A stretch of DNA of 64,000 nt from an uncultured Alistipes sp. GTDB taxonomy: Bacteria > Bacteroidota > Bacteroidia > Bacteroidales > Rikenellaceae. Below the pieces are notes generated by a model. The model ran no database searches. It saw only the letters and a list, made by a program, of their open reading frames with translations, and had not been told where the DNA came from. The DNA lies in assembly GCA_900769405.1 (NCBI GenBank), contig CAAGGL010000024.1, positions 62,001-126,000 of the forward strand, given 5' to 3'. The translations under genes were made by a program, and so were the position numbers. This document shows, in pieces, positions 33,196 through 41,585 of the stretch; within the stretch, counting starts at the first letter, position 1, and every line of letters begins with the position of its first letter.

Positions 33196-33741
33196 ATGAA
33201 TTTCCGATTTACATATCCCCCGATCGAGGGTTTGGTCGTGATCGAGCCGCAAGTTTTTGGCGATGCGCGTGGCTATTTTATGGAGACGTTCCGCGAGAGC
33301 GACTATGCCGAGGCGGGTATTCCGACCCACTTCGTGCAGGAGAACGAGTCAATGTCGGCCCGTGGCGTGCTGCGCGGTATGCACTTTCAGCGCACCGAGC
33401 CGCAGGCTAAGTTAGTACGCGCGGTGAGTGGCGCATTGCTCGATGTTGCGGTCGATTTGCGCGAGGGTAGTGCGACCTATGGCAAGTGGCACGCCGAACT
33501 GCTTACGGCCGAAAATCGACGTCAAATGTTTATTCCTGAGGGTTTTGCGCACGGTTTCCTCGCTTTGGAAGATGGTACGCGCCTGAGCTATAAATGTAGC
33601 CGCTACTATGCTCCGCACGACGAGGCGGGCATTGCGTGGAACGACCCGACGGTGGCTGTCGATTGGCAGTTGGAGCAGTGGGGGCTCGATCAGTCGCAAC
33701 TGATCATCTCGGAGAAGGACAGCAAACTACCGAATCTCTAA
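33196..33741 (+). CDS. rfbC: dTDP-4-dehydrorhamnose 3,5-epimerase
   Basis: 181 residues. RfbC makes dTDP-4-keto-L-rhamnose, a step in dTDP-L-rhamnose synthesis for surface polysaccharide. The epimerase pattern is clear: FGDARGYFMETFRE, VLRGMHFQ with catalytic His63, VAVDLREGSATYGKW, IPEGFAHGFLAL and LSYKCSRYYAP with the active-site Tyr. The other rfb genes are not here, so it stands alone between its own promoter and a strong terminator. Confidence 0.95.
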   Translation: MNFRFTYPPIEGLVVIEPQVFGDARGYFMETFRESDYAEAGIPTHFVQENESMSARGVLRGMHFQRTEPQAKLVRAVSGALLDVAVDLREGSATYGKWHAELLTAENRRQMFIPEGFAHGFLALEDGTRLSYKCSRYYAPHDEAGIAWNDPTVAVDWQLEQWGLDQSQLIISEKDSKLPNL

Positions 33742-33772
33742 CTCGCGCGGAATTGCAAATATAAAAGCGGAG

Positions 33773-33797
33773 CTACAACCGATGTAGCTCCGCTTTT
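33773..33797. terminator. Perfect bidirectional terminator, rfbC / PiT
   Basis: AAAAGCGGAGC / GCTCCGCTTTT within a longer perfect arm, loop ACATC-like, between convergent genes; A-run and T-run at both ends fit termination on both strands. The full arms run 33773-33787 and extend to 33797 region with TACA/TGTA closing the loop. Confidence 0.75.
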
Positions 33798-33816
33798 GCG
33801 TTGCGTATCGAACAGG

Positions 33817-36030
33817 TTACTTATTCGACTGATGTTCGAGGAAGTAACGCTGCGATTTGAGCAGGTTACGCGACTGCAAGACAAGGGTCTTGGTCTCGTT
33901 CAGGATGTTCAGGTAGAGCATACTCGAACGGGTGCTGGTCTCCTTGTTCTTGATACGTTTGAGCTGGCGCTTGATAGCCTCGGCAATCGACTCGAAGAGG
34001 CGGTCGCGCTGCTCCAAAATCTGATCAATATTCTTGAAATCGTTATTCTTCAACATCTGGTTGATGTGGCGATAGATCGACTCAACCTCATCGTTGATAT
34101 GCATCAGGTCCTCGATCTGCTCTTTGGTCATACCCTCGTGGTTGTTGTCGATATGGTCGAAGCAGGGGCGAGTGATATGTACCAGCGCCTTTGTTGCCTC
34201 GCTCAGGTAGTCAACCACCTGAACGTAGTAGTGTGCGGTGTCGATATCGCTATCCTGCAACTTCTGCAACGTGGGCATTACCTGATATTTACGCTCGCGC
34301 GAGATGTAGAACAGATCGTTCGACTCCTTCACCATTTCGCGCAACACCTTACGATTCTCCTTGAATACGGCGATCAGCGTGCGGTCGTAGATGCGTGTGA
34401 TGCGTTCCATTGTGCTGCAAACCTCCTCGACGCACTGCTGCAAAACGTTATCGGCCTTAACCTCAGCCTTCTCGGTGATCTCTTTGTTCTCCTTCTTGTT
34501 GCCTTTGATGTTGCCGTGAATCAGCATATAACCGCACAGAACCGAGATAGCGATCGTTGCGATTGTGCCGCCGTAGATCAGCGCCAAGCCAACCACCAGA
34601 GCGATAAGGAATGCACCCAAACCGGTCACGAACCAACCCGCAACAACGGTCATCACACCCGAAATACGATATACGGCGCTCTCGCGACCCCAAGCGCGGT
34701 CGGCCAGCGACGAACCCATCGCAACCATAAACGTTACGTAGGTAGTCGAGAGGGGCAATTTAAGTGATGTAGCAACCGAGATCAGCGCTGCGGCCGTAGT
34801 CAGGTTCACAGCGGCGCGAATCAAGTCATACTGAGCACTGCCACGCTCCTCCTCCGACAGCGGTGCGAAACGACGCTCGATACCCTCCTTCATCTTGGTC
34901 GGCATCGTGCTCTCGTACCAGTTATTCATACCGATAACAACGCGAACGATCGTGCGCGAGAATGCCGACGAACCGAAACGCTGCTCCTCTTCGTTCTGGC
35001 TTGCGAGCTTCAACTCGGTCTCCGATACGTTGGTCGATTTCTTCGACAGCCACAGCGTAGCCACCATAATCAGCCCTGCCGTAACCAAAATACTGAAATT
35101 AGCGGGAACTGAGTCCTTCAAACCGCTCATAATCATCTGTGTGTCACCCGAAACACGAGCCATCTGGAACGAGTCGTAACCTGCGATGGGCACACCGATA
35201 AAGTTCACGAGGTCGTTACCTGCGAATGCCAACGCCAGCGCGAATGTGCCTGCGAGGATAGTGATTTTCAGAATATTAACGTTCAATCGCTGCAAGATCC
35301 ACAGAATTACGCTGCAAGTAGCCCACGTAATCAGCAGAGCCATAGCCATATTCTCGTTCACATAGTTGATGAATGCGGTGCCTGCCAGCGGAGCCTTCAA
35401 ACCCTTGAAAACTGCGAAATAGACAATCGACGACATCGAAATACCGCACCACAGCGCACCCCAATTATGGAAGATCTTGTGATATCGGAACGTGAAGATG
35501 AGTCGCGAGATGTACATTACGATCATACCGCAGGTGAATGCCAGCACCACCGAAAGCAGAATTGCGGCGATGATACCCATTGCGCGGTCGGTATTGATGA
35601 AGCTACCCAAGTCGGTAAATGCCAGAGTGTCAGTGCCTGCGATCTTGAAGATCGAAACTGCGATAGCCGAGCCCAACAAACAGAAGATCAACGATACGGT
35701 AGTCGAAGTCGGCAGACCCCACGTATTGTATAGGTCGAGCAGAATGGTGTTTGCGAACATCACGCCCAGATACAACATCATCACTTCGTGGAAGGTGAAC
35801 AGCGACGGGTCGAACATACCGCTACGAGCAACCTCCATCATACCGCTCGAAGTCACGGCACCGATGATGATACCGATCGAAGCCACCAACAAGATGACTT
35901 TTTTGGGAGCTGCCTTTGATCCGATTGCTGAGTTAAGGAAATTAACGGCGTCGTTTGTTACGCCGACAAATAAGCCTGCCACGGCGAGAACACCGAGGAC
36001 GATTACAATAAACGTGTAAATTGCGCTCAT
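33817..36030 (-). CDS. PiT-family inorganic phosphate transporter fused to a PhoU-like domain
   Basis: 737 residues. The N-terminal ~520 are a PiT/Pho-4 permease with about ten or more membrane segments and the two internal signatures of the family: GVTNDAVNFLNSAIGSKA (about 23-40) and FAGNDLVNFIGVPI in the second half, plus LPLSTTYV. The C-terminal ~220 are cytosolic helical coiled sequence with PhoU-like character (CSTMERITRIYDRT, FYISRERKY). PiT proteins import phosphate with H+ or Na+; the PhoU-like part probably regulates it. This fusion is common in Bacteroidota. Its promoter is at 36102-36109. Confidence 0.92.
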   Translation of the reverse strand: MSAIYTFIVIVLGVLAVAGLFVGVTNDAVNFLNSAIGSKAAPKKVILLVASIGIIIGAVTSSGMMEVARSGMFDPSLFTFHEVMMLYLGVMFANTILLDLYNTWGLPTSTTVSLIFCLLGSAIAVSIFKIAGTDTLAFTDLGSFINTDRAMGIIAAILLSVVLAFTCGMIVMYISRLIFTFRYHKIFHNWGALWCGISMSSIVYFAVFKGLKAPLAGTAFINYVNENMAMALLITWATCSVILWILQRLNVNILKITILAGTFALALAFAGNDLVNFIGVPIAGYDSFQMARVSGDTQMIMSGLKDSVPANFSILVTAGLIMVATLWLSKKSTNVSETELKLASQNEEEQRFGSSAFSRTIVRVVIGMNNWYESTMPTKMKEGIERRFAPLSEEERGSAQYDLIRAAVNLTTAAALISVATSLKLPLSTTYVTFMVAMGSSLADRAWGRESAVYRISGVMTVVAGWFVTGLGAFLIALVVGLALIYGGTIATIAISVLCGYMLIHGNIKGNKKENKEITEKAEVKADNVLQQCVEEVCSTMERITRIYDRTLIAVFKENRKVLREMVKESNDLFYISRERKYQVMPTLQKLQDSDIDTAHYYVQVVDYLSEATKALVHITRPCFDHIDNNHEGMTKEQIEDLMHINDEVESIYRHINQMLKNNDFKNIDQILEQRDRLFESIAEAIKRQLKRIKNKETSTRSSMLYLNILNETKTLVLQSRNLLKSQRYFLEHQSNK

Positions 36031-36101
36031 TATTTAATATATGTGAGTTTCTAAATCTACTCTGGGTAAATCGGCGTTACAATATCGCGCCAAAATTGCT
36101 A

Positions 36102-36109
36102 CAAAAATA
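36102..36109 (-). promoter_or_regulatory. -7 promoter element of the phosphate transporter
   Basis: TATTTTTG on the minus strand, leaving a leader of about 66 bases before the start at 36030. The gap 36031-36285 otherwise holds the terminator of the next gene upstream. Confidence 0.5.
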
Positions 36110-36231
36110 CGTTTTTCAATCGACGTTTTCAAACTATTTTCTCAAAATTTGCGCTACTATTTGACTTTTTCGCCGATGTGCGATTTCGAGAAATTTTGCG
36201 AGGGCTCCATAGTGATAGAATTATGGCCAAA

Positions 36232-36263
36232 AAGGCCGTACCTCGCAATCGAGATACGGCCTT
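36232..36263 (-). terminator. Terminator after the decarboxylase gene
   Basis: Minus strand: AAGGCCGTA / TACGGCCTT (9 bp), one mismatch, then CTCG/CGAG; followed by TTTTT. Confidence 0.8.
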
Positions 36264-36285
36264 AGAGTAGTTTGTGATGAGGTTA

Positions 36286-37677
36286 TTAGTAACCCAGAAT
36301 TCGCATCATCGAGCGATAGCTCTGCTCCTTCGCGAACAGACGGGTATAATATTCGCCATTTGTGTCGCGGTCGATGATGATGTGCTTGGGCGCAGGCATC
36401 AGGCAGTGCTGAATACCGCCGAAACCACCCAGCGACTCCTGGTAAGCTCCCGTGTGGAAGAAACCGATATACTGCGGCTCGTTCTCCGAGAGTTTGGGGA
36501 GGAAGATCGCATTGGTATGCGACTCGCCATTGTAGTAGTCCTCACTGTCGCAGGTCAAACCGCCCAAGTGAACACGCTGATACTCCTTATCCCAATTGTT
36601 GATGGCAAGCATAATGTAGCGCTGCTTGATACCCCACGTGTCGGGCAAAGTAGTGATGAACGAACTGTCGATCATATACCAGAACTCGCGATCGTTCTGC
36701 TGCTTCTGGTTGACAATCGAGTAGAGCACTGCGCCACTTTCGCCAACGGTAAACGAACCAAACTCGGTGAAGATGTTTGGCTCGGGCACGCCGTTCTCGT
36801 TGCACGAGTGCTTGATCTGTGCAACGATCTCCTCGGCCAGGTACTCATAGTCGTACTCGAAGTTGAGCGAATTCTTGATCGGGAAACCGCCGCCGATGTT
36901 CAGACTATCCAGATCGGGGCACACCTTCTTCAACTCGCAATAAACGCTGATACACTTGCGCAACTCATTCCAATAGTACGCCGTATCCTTGATACCGGTA
37001 TTGATGAAGAAGTGCAGCATTTTGAGCTTGAACTTCTTGTTGGGCTTAATCTTCTGCTTGTAGAAATCGATGATGTCGTTGTAACGAATACCCAGACGCG
37101 AGGTGTAGAAGTCGAACTTAGGCTCCTCCTCCGATGCGATACGGATACCCACCTTGCAGCTCTTCTCGATCACGTCGGTAAACAGGTCGATCTCCTCCTT
37201 GTTGTCAATCACGGGGATAGTGTTGATGAATCCCGAATTGATCAGCGAGGCGATGTTCTCGACATACTGCGGGCGCTTGAAGCCGTTGCAGATGATGTAG
37301 CGATCCTTGTCGATCACGCCCGTATCGTAGAGCGCCTTTATGATGTGAATATCGTATGCCGACGATGTTTCGAGGTGAATATCGTTTTTGAGCGCCTCTT
37401 CGAGCACGAACGAGAAGTGCGACGATTTGGTGCAGTAGCAGTAGTTGTAGCTGCCCTGATAGTCAACCTTAGCCATTGCTACATTGAACAGACGCTTGGC
37501 ACGATTGATCTGCGAAGAGATCTTCGGCAGATAGGTAATCTTCAAAGGAGTGCCATACTGTTTGATGATCTCCATCAACGGAATGTCGTGGAAATAGAGC
37601 TCGTTGTCCTCTACCGAGAACTCGTCCTGTGGAAAGTCGAACGTCTGTTCGATCAAATCGATGTACTTGTTTTTCAT
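36286..37677 (-). CDS. Arginine decarboxylase-type PLP enzyme (fold III)
   Basis: 463 residues. The alanine-racemase-fold PLP decarboxylase pattern is present: YNYCYCTKSSHF with the PLP lysine, HLETSSAYDIHII, ICNGFKRPQYVE, the GGGFPIKNS phosphate-binding loop and a C-terminal FHTGAYQE. In Bacteroidota proteins of this length and motif set are annotated as biosynthetic arginine decarboxylase (first step from arginine to polyamines), though shorter than the E. coli SpeA type. Ornithine or diaminopimelate decarboxylase specificity cannot be excluded from sequence. The upstream region holds an unusual TTACTTTG array. Confidence 0.8.
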   Translation of the reverse strand: MKNKYIDLIEQTFDFPQDEFSVEDNELYFHDIPLMEIIKQYGTPLKITYLPKISSQINRAKRLFNVAMAKVDYQGSYNYCYCTKSSHFSFVLEEALKNDIHLETSSAYDIHIIKALYDTGVIDKDRYIICNGFKRPQYVENIASLINSGFINTIPVIDNKEEIDLFTDVIEKSCKVGIRIASEEEPKFDFYTSRLGIRYNDIIDFYKQKIKPNKKFKLKMLHFFINTGIKDTAYYWNELRKCISVYCELKKVCPDLDSLNIGGGFPIKNSLNFEYDYEYLAEEIVAQIKHSCNENGVPEPNIFTEFGSFTVGESGAVLYSIVNQKQQNDREFWYMIDSSFITTLPDTWGIKQRYIMLAINNWDKEYQRVHLGGLTCDSEDYYNGESHTNAIFLPKLSENEPQYIGFFHTGAYQESLGGFGGIQHCLMPAPKHIIIDRDTNGEYYTRLFAKEQSYRSMMRILGY

Positions 37678-37708
37678 TTCGGGTTGTGTGTGTAATTTGA
37701 ATCCGAGT

Positions 37709-37780
37709 GAGTTACTTTGTCGATTTTCGTGCCAAAGTAATCGAGTTACTTTTCGCCGTTATTCGTGATGCAAAGTAAAT
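37709..37780. repeat. Alternating TTACTTTG/CAAAGTAA array
   Basis: Within 70 bases upstream of the decarboxylase there are TTACTTTG (37712-37719), CAAAGTAA (37733-37740), TTACTTTT (37746-37753) and CAAAGTAA (37771-37778), alternating in orientation. The first and third sit in a longer direct repeat, GAGTTACTTT followed by TCG. Confidence 0.6.
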
Positions 37781-37862
37781 GATTATTTTTCTATTTTGCT
37801 ACCGTTTTCGCATATTTATATAAAAAAAGGCGCGAAATCATCGAATTCTGCGAAAAAAGCTG

Positions 37863-37870
37863 TAATTTTG
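37863..37870 (+). promoter_or_regulatory. -7 promoter element of the HU-like gene
   Basis: TAATTTTG, 26 bases before the ATG at 37897; likely drives the run to secG. Confidence 0.6.
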
Positions 37871-37896
37871 AGCGCTTTATTTAACGTTGAGATACG

Positions 37897-38709
37897 ATGA
37901 TTTGTGAATATATTACCCGATACCTGTTGCTTAACAAGCGTTTGGTTGTGCCCAACTTCGGAGCGTTTGTTGTCAATCCGTCGAATGGCGAGCTGATTTT
38001 CGTCGAGCTGTTGAAGATGGACGACGGCGTGCTGATGCGTCAGCTTATGGCCGATGGTCTGTCGGCAGTCGATGCGATGAATATGATCGACCGCTTTGTG
38101 TTCGAGATTCGTCACAAGGTCGAGAGTGGCGGCGTGGCAACGCTCAACGGCATTGGCCGAATGTCGATGGCCGAGGATGGTCTGTATCGCTTTGAGTATG
38201 ATCCCGATGCAGGACGCGAGATCGCGGTGCCCGCAGCGATGGTCGAGGCGCCTGCTCCCGAATCGGTTACAGAGCCTGAGCCTGAGGTGATCCCCGAGCC
38301 GCAGCCCGTTGCAGAGCCGATTGAGGAGCCGATCGCACAGCCCGTCGAAGAGAAGGCAGAGCCTCAGCCCGAGCCCGAGCCCGAACCCGAACCCGAACCG
38401 AAGGTTGATCTGCCCAAGTTCGAACTCTCGCCGATGGATCCCAATTCGTATGTCAAGGGTCTGCGCTATGGTAAGCCGCAGCGCCCCTCGAAGGACGATA
38501 TTCGCTATGTGGGCAATACGGCAGGTCGTGGCGTGGATAAGTTTGTGGTTGTGGCTGTTGTGGCGGCGCTGTTGGCGATTGGAGCGATCGTTTACGGTTG
38601 GTTGTCGAGCCGCAATCAGGACGATATCTATGGCTACGAGGAGGAGTTTATGGAGCAGGTCGATGTGACTGCTGATGAGATGAACGAGCAGACCGATCTG
38701 GTTAAATAA
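37897..38709 (+). CDS. Membrane-anchored HU/CCDC81-like protein
   Basis: 270 residues. The N-terminal part (about 1-105) matches the HU-CCDC81 type of HU/IHF-like domain: ITRYLLLNKRLVVPNFGAFVV, then VESGGVATLNGIGRM. A 60-residue Pro/Glu-repeat linker follows (about 118-170), then a basic/aromatic stretch, one membrane helix (about 216-237: FVVVAVVAALLAIGAIVYG) and a short acidic tail. Related Bacteroidota proteins usually end in a SPOR domain; none is seen. DNA or protein binding by the HU-like part and cytosolic orientation are inference. Next gene, after 32 bases, is the sigma-54 activator. Confidence 0.78.
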   Translation: MICEYITRYLLLNKRLVVPNFGAFVVNPSNGELIFVELLKMDDGVLMRQLMADGLSAVDAMNMIDRFVFEIRHKVESGGVATLNGIGRMSMAEDGLYRFEYDPDAGREIAVPAAMVEAPAPESVTEPEPEVIPEPQPVAEPIEEPIAQPVEEKAEPQPEPEPEPEPEPKVDLPKFELSPMDPNSYVKGLRYGKPQRPSKDDIRYVGNTAGRGVDKFVVVAVVAALLAIGAIVYGWLSSRNQDDIYGYEEEFMEQVDVTADEMNEQTDLVK

Positions 38710-38741
38710 AGCCGCGAGGGTAGTAACGAAAAGAACGACTT

Positions 38742-39959
38742 ATGGATTTACAGACGCTTAAACAACGCTTCGGAATAATTGGTACCAGCGAGGCCTTGAA
38801 TCGCGCATTGGAGATTGCGGTTAAGGTTGCGCCGACCGATCTATCGGTGTTAGTTACCGGTGAGAGTGGTGTGGGTAAGGAGTTTTTTCCGCAGGTGATC
38901 CACGCCTATTCGTCGCGTAAGCATCAGCAATATATTGCCGTAAACTGTGGTGCAATTCCCGAGGGTACGATCGACTCGGAGCTGTTTGGTCACGAGAAGG
39001 GTGCATTTACCGGCGCAACCGAGGCGCGCAAAGGTTACTTCGAGGTGGCCGATGGTGGTACGATCTTCCTGGACGAGGTGGCCGAGTTGCCGCACTCGAC
39101 TCAGGTGCGATTGTTGCGTGTGCTACAAACGGGTGAGTTTATGCGTGTCGGCTCGTCGAAGGTGCTCAAAACCAATGTACGCGTGGTGGCCGCAACAAAC
39201 ATCTCGTTGCAGTCGGCAATAGCCGATGGCCGTTTTCGCGAGGATCTCTACTATCGACTGAATACGGTGCCTATCGAGGTACCCCCTCTGCGTGAGCGTC
39301 GCAGCGATATCTATCTGCTGTTCCGCAAGTTTGCGTCGGACGTAGCGTTGCAGTACCGTATGCCCTCGATCACGCTGAGCGACGAGGCTCGTCAGATGCT
39401 CGAAGCGTACTATTGGCGCGGAAATATCCGCCAGTTGAAGAATGTTGCCGAGCAGATTTCGGCCATCGAGGAGGCTCGTGTGATCACTCCGCAGATTTTG
39501 TCGCGCTACCTGCCCGATCAGGATGGTGTGAAGTCGGTATCGGTGATTTCGTCGCATAGCCGTTCGGCGAACGATATGAGCGACGAGCGCGAACTGCTCT
39601 ACAAGGTGCTGTTCGATATGAAGAGTGATATCAACGACCTGAAACGAATGTTGGCCGAGGCGCTGCACAAGTCGCCCGATGTGAGCTACCGCCAGCCCGC
39701 GAACGAGTATAAGGCTCTGTTGCCGTCGCCGACAATCGATAAGGATTACGAGGAGGTTGAGCAATATGCCGATAGTGAGGACGTTACGAACGAATTAGCG
39801 GAGCGTCCCGCGCAGACTAAGGCCGACGCCCAGCGTGAGCAGATTTTGCGAGCATTGCGCAATAATAACGGTCGTCGTCGCGATGCTGCTCGCGAGTTGT
39901 TTATGTCGGAGCGCACGCTCTACCGCAAGATTAAGGAGTTGGGTATCACTGAGTTTTAA
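38742..39959 (+). CDS. Sigma-54-dependent transcriptional activator without receiver domain
   Basis: 405 residues. The AAA+ domain begins almost at the N-terminus: Walker A GESGVGKE (40-47), the sigma-54-contacting GAFTGA loop (87-92), Walker B GGTIFLDEVAEL (105-116), and RFREDLYYRLN. A Fis-type helix-turn-helix ends the protein (about 365-402: ILRALRNNNGRRRDAARELFMSERTLYRK shape). No response-regulator or ligand-sensing domain is present, so it is not a standard two-component factor. It is followed by lptE after 17 bases, an order common in Bacteroidota genomes. Confidence 0.93.
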   Translation: MDLQTLKQRFGIIGTSEALNRALEIAVKVAPTDLSVLVTGESGVGKEFFPQVIHAYSSRKHQQYIAVNCGAIPEGTIDSELFGHEKGAFTGATEARKGYFEVADGGTIFLDEVAELPHSTQVRLLRVLQTGEFMRVGSSKVLKTNVRVVAATNISLQSAIADGRFREDLYYRLNTVPIEVPPLRERRSDIYLLFRKFASDVALQYRMPSITLSDEARQMLEAYYWRGNIRQLKNVAEQISAIEEARVITPQILSRYLPDQDGVKSVSVISSHSRSANDMSDERELLYKVLFDMKSDINDLKRMLAEALHKSPDVSYRQPANEYKALLPSPTIDKDYEEVEQYADSEDVTNELAERPAQTKADAQREQILRALRNNNGRRRDAARELFMSERTLYRKIKELGITEF

Positions 39960-39976
39960 TCACGAAATTAGCAGAA

Positions 39977-40495
39977 ATGAAACAACTGAAATATATCGCA
40001 TTAGCGCTGTTTACGGTTACGCTGACGCTCCTGCCGAGCTGCACGGTCAAGTACTCGTTCTCGGGTGCGTCGATTCCGGCAACAGCCAAGACGGTCAGCA
40101 TTGCCTATTTTCCGAACAATGCGGCGATGGTGGCGCCTATCCTTAGCTCGACACTGACCGAGGCGTTGAAGGATCGTTTCTCGCGCCAGACACGTTTGCA
40201 GCAGGTGCCCGATGGTGGTGATTTGGCTTTCGAGGGCGAGATTGTCAACTATACCTCGACAACGGCGTCGGTATCGAGTCAGGAGTATGCCGTACTTAAC
40301 CGCCTGACAATCACGGTGCGAGTGCGTTTTACGAATGTTATCGAACCGCAGTATAATATCAACAACCGCACCTTCTCGGCATTTGCCGATTACGATTCGA
40401 GTAAGTTGTTGCAGGAGGTCGAGGGCGCACTGATTCCCGAGATTGTCGAGAAGTTGGTCGATGATATTTTCAATGCCGCCGTATCAAATTGGTAG
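39977..40495 (+). CDS. LptE family LPS-assembly lipoprotein
   Basis: 172 residues, lipoprotein signal (LLPSC, Cys at about 22). The following KYSFSGASIPATAKTVSIAYFPN and a long beta-strand core with YTSTTASVSSQEYA match the LptE-like family that plugs the LptD barrel and helps place LPS on the cell surface. Bacteroidota members are weakly conserved, so the call leans on length, signal and location. Translated next to the TPR-like gene. Confidence 0.8.
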   Translation: MKQLKYIALALFTVTLTLLPSCTVKYSFSGASIPATAKTVSIAYFPNNAAMVAPILSSTLTEALKDRFSRQTRLQQVPDGGDLAFEGEIVNYTSTTASVSSQEYAVLNRLTITVRVRFTNVIEPQYNINNRTFSAFADYDSSKLLQEVEGALIPEIVEKLVDDIFNAAVSNW

Positions 40496-40499
40496 TCCG

Positions 40500-41024
40500 A
40501 TGGGTGTGATTGAGAGATTTACTGCGCAGGGTGACGCAACGACGGTCGAGCAGGCAAAGCGCGATCGCGAGGCTGTTGTGACCGAGCTCGATGCACTGCT
40601 GGCTCGCCACGAGTGGTTTACGGCCGCGCGCCTTATCCGCAGTTTGGTGAGTGGCGAGGCGGACGAGGCTTTGGAGTTGCCTTTGCACGCACGCGGAGCG
40701 TCGTCGCTGGCACTGCAACCGATCGATGCAGCGGCGCTTACGGCAATGACCGATGACGATATTATCGAGCGTTTTCTGAATGTCGGCGACTACCGCATTG
40801 TGGCCGAGCAGGGCGATTCGGAATCGGCTCCCGACGTGGCTTTGGTGTCCGATTCGGAGGCTGATGACGAGTTTGTGAGCGAGGATTTGGCCGAAATCTA
40901 CCTCTCTCAGGGGCTTTACGAGCAGGCAATTGCAATATATCGTCAATTAAGTTTGCAAAATTCCGAAAAAAGTGTTTACTTTGCCGAGATTATTTCGAAA
41001 ATAGAGAAAAATATAAACAATTAA
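40500..41024 (+). CDS. TPR-like helical protein in the lptE-secG run
   Basis: 174 residues from the ATG at 40500, four bases after the lptE stop; an upstream in-frame ATG overlaps lptE and is rejected. An N-terminal helical part, a central acidic region, then one clear TPR-like helix pair near the C-terminus (LAEIYLSQGLYEQAIAIYRQL, about 130-150, partly quoted). Function unknown; position between lptE and secG is recurrent in Bacteroidota and suggests an envelope or export role. secG starts 12 bases later. Confidence 0.7.
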   Translation: MGVIERFTAQGDATTVEQAKRDREAVVTELDALLARHEWFTAARLIRSLVSGEADEALELPLHARGASSLALQPIDAAALTAMTDDDIIERFLNVGDYRIVAEQGDSESAPDVALVSDSEADDEFVSEDLAEIYLSQGLYEQAIAIYRQLSLQNSEKSVYFAEIISKIEKNINN

Positions 41025-41036
41025 AAACTAATAACA

Positions 41037-41390
41037 ATGACTTTTATTTGTATCGTAATCGCAGTCATCGCGCTTTTCCTCATCTTGGCTGTTTTGATGC
41101 AGAACCCCAAGAGCGGTATGGCCGCTAACTTCGGTGCTGCAAATCAGGTTGCAGGTGTACGCGAGACCAACAACTTCCTCGAAAAGGTAACTTGGGTAAC
41201 CGCTATTGCAATCACTGTATTGAGCTTGGCTACCGTATGGGTTATGGACGATGAGCGCGTTGCAGCAAGCAACAACGCTATCTCGAAGGATAGCGAGGCT
41301 ATTATGGAGAAGATCGGTACTCAGGCAACTATGCCCAACCAGGTTGATCTTCCCGTAGAGGAGGCTGCTGCTCCCGCAACTGAGGAGTAA
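41037..41390 (+). CDS. secG: SecG preprotein translocase subunit
   Basis: 117 residues. Two membrane helices (about 3-21 and 52-72) with the SecG signature between them: ILAVLMQNPKSGMAANFG. The C-terminal tail is Ala/Pro/Glu-rich. SecG assists SecYE during SecA-driven export. Last gene of the run from 37897; terminator at 41418. Confidence 0.93.
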   Translation: MTFICIVIAVIALFLILAVLMQNPKSGMAANFGAANQVAGVRETNNFLEKVTWVTAIAITVLSLATVWVMDDERVAASNNAISKDSEAIMEKIGTQATMPNQVDLPVEEAAAPATEE

Positions 41391-41417
41391 TCAGGCAGAG
41401 CGTTACTAACGCAAAAT

Positions 41418-41451
41418 AATCCGAACTTGTCCTTGCGGACAGGTTCGGATT
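41418..41451 (+). terminator. Terminator after secG
   Basis: A 15-bp stem AATCCGAACTTGTCC / GGACAGGTTCGGATT (one G-T pair) with loop TTGC, then TGTTTTTTG. Confidence 0.85.
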
Positions 41452-41534
41452 GTTTTTTGTGGTCGTAACGCTTGATTTGAAAGGGTAGAGCGATAGAGCG
41501 AAATCTCACCTTCCCATTGCTATCAACAACGAAA

Positions 41535-41560
41535 AAGCCACCCCGAGAACGAGGCGGCTT
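41535..41560 (-). terminator. Terminator after the lolA-like gene
   Basis: Minus strand: AAGCCGCCTCG / CGGGGTGGCTT with two G-T pairs, followed by TTTTTCG. It closes the long minus-strand run. Confidence 0.65.
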
Positions 41561-41585
41561 TACTTTGTAAAGCGGTTGGCGCGGA

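Noticed and set aside
38261..38420. Pro/Glu repeat DNA as a CRISPR or satellite
   Set aside because: The repetition is coding (Pro-Glu linker of the HU-like protein), with no spacer-repeat structure.
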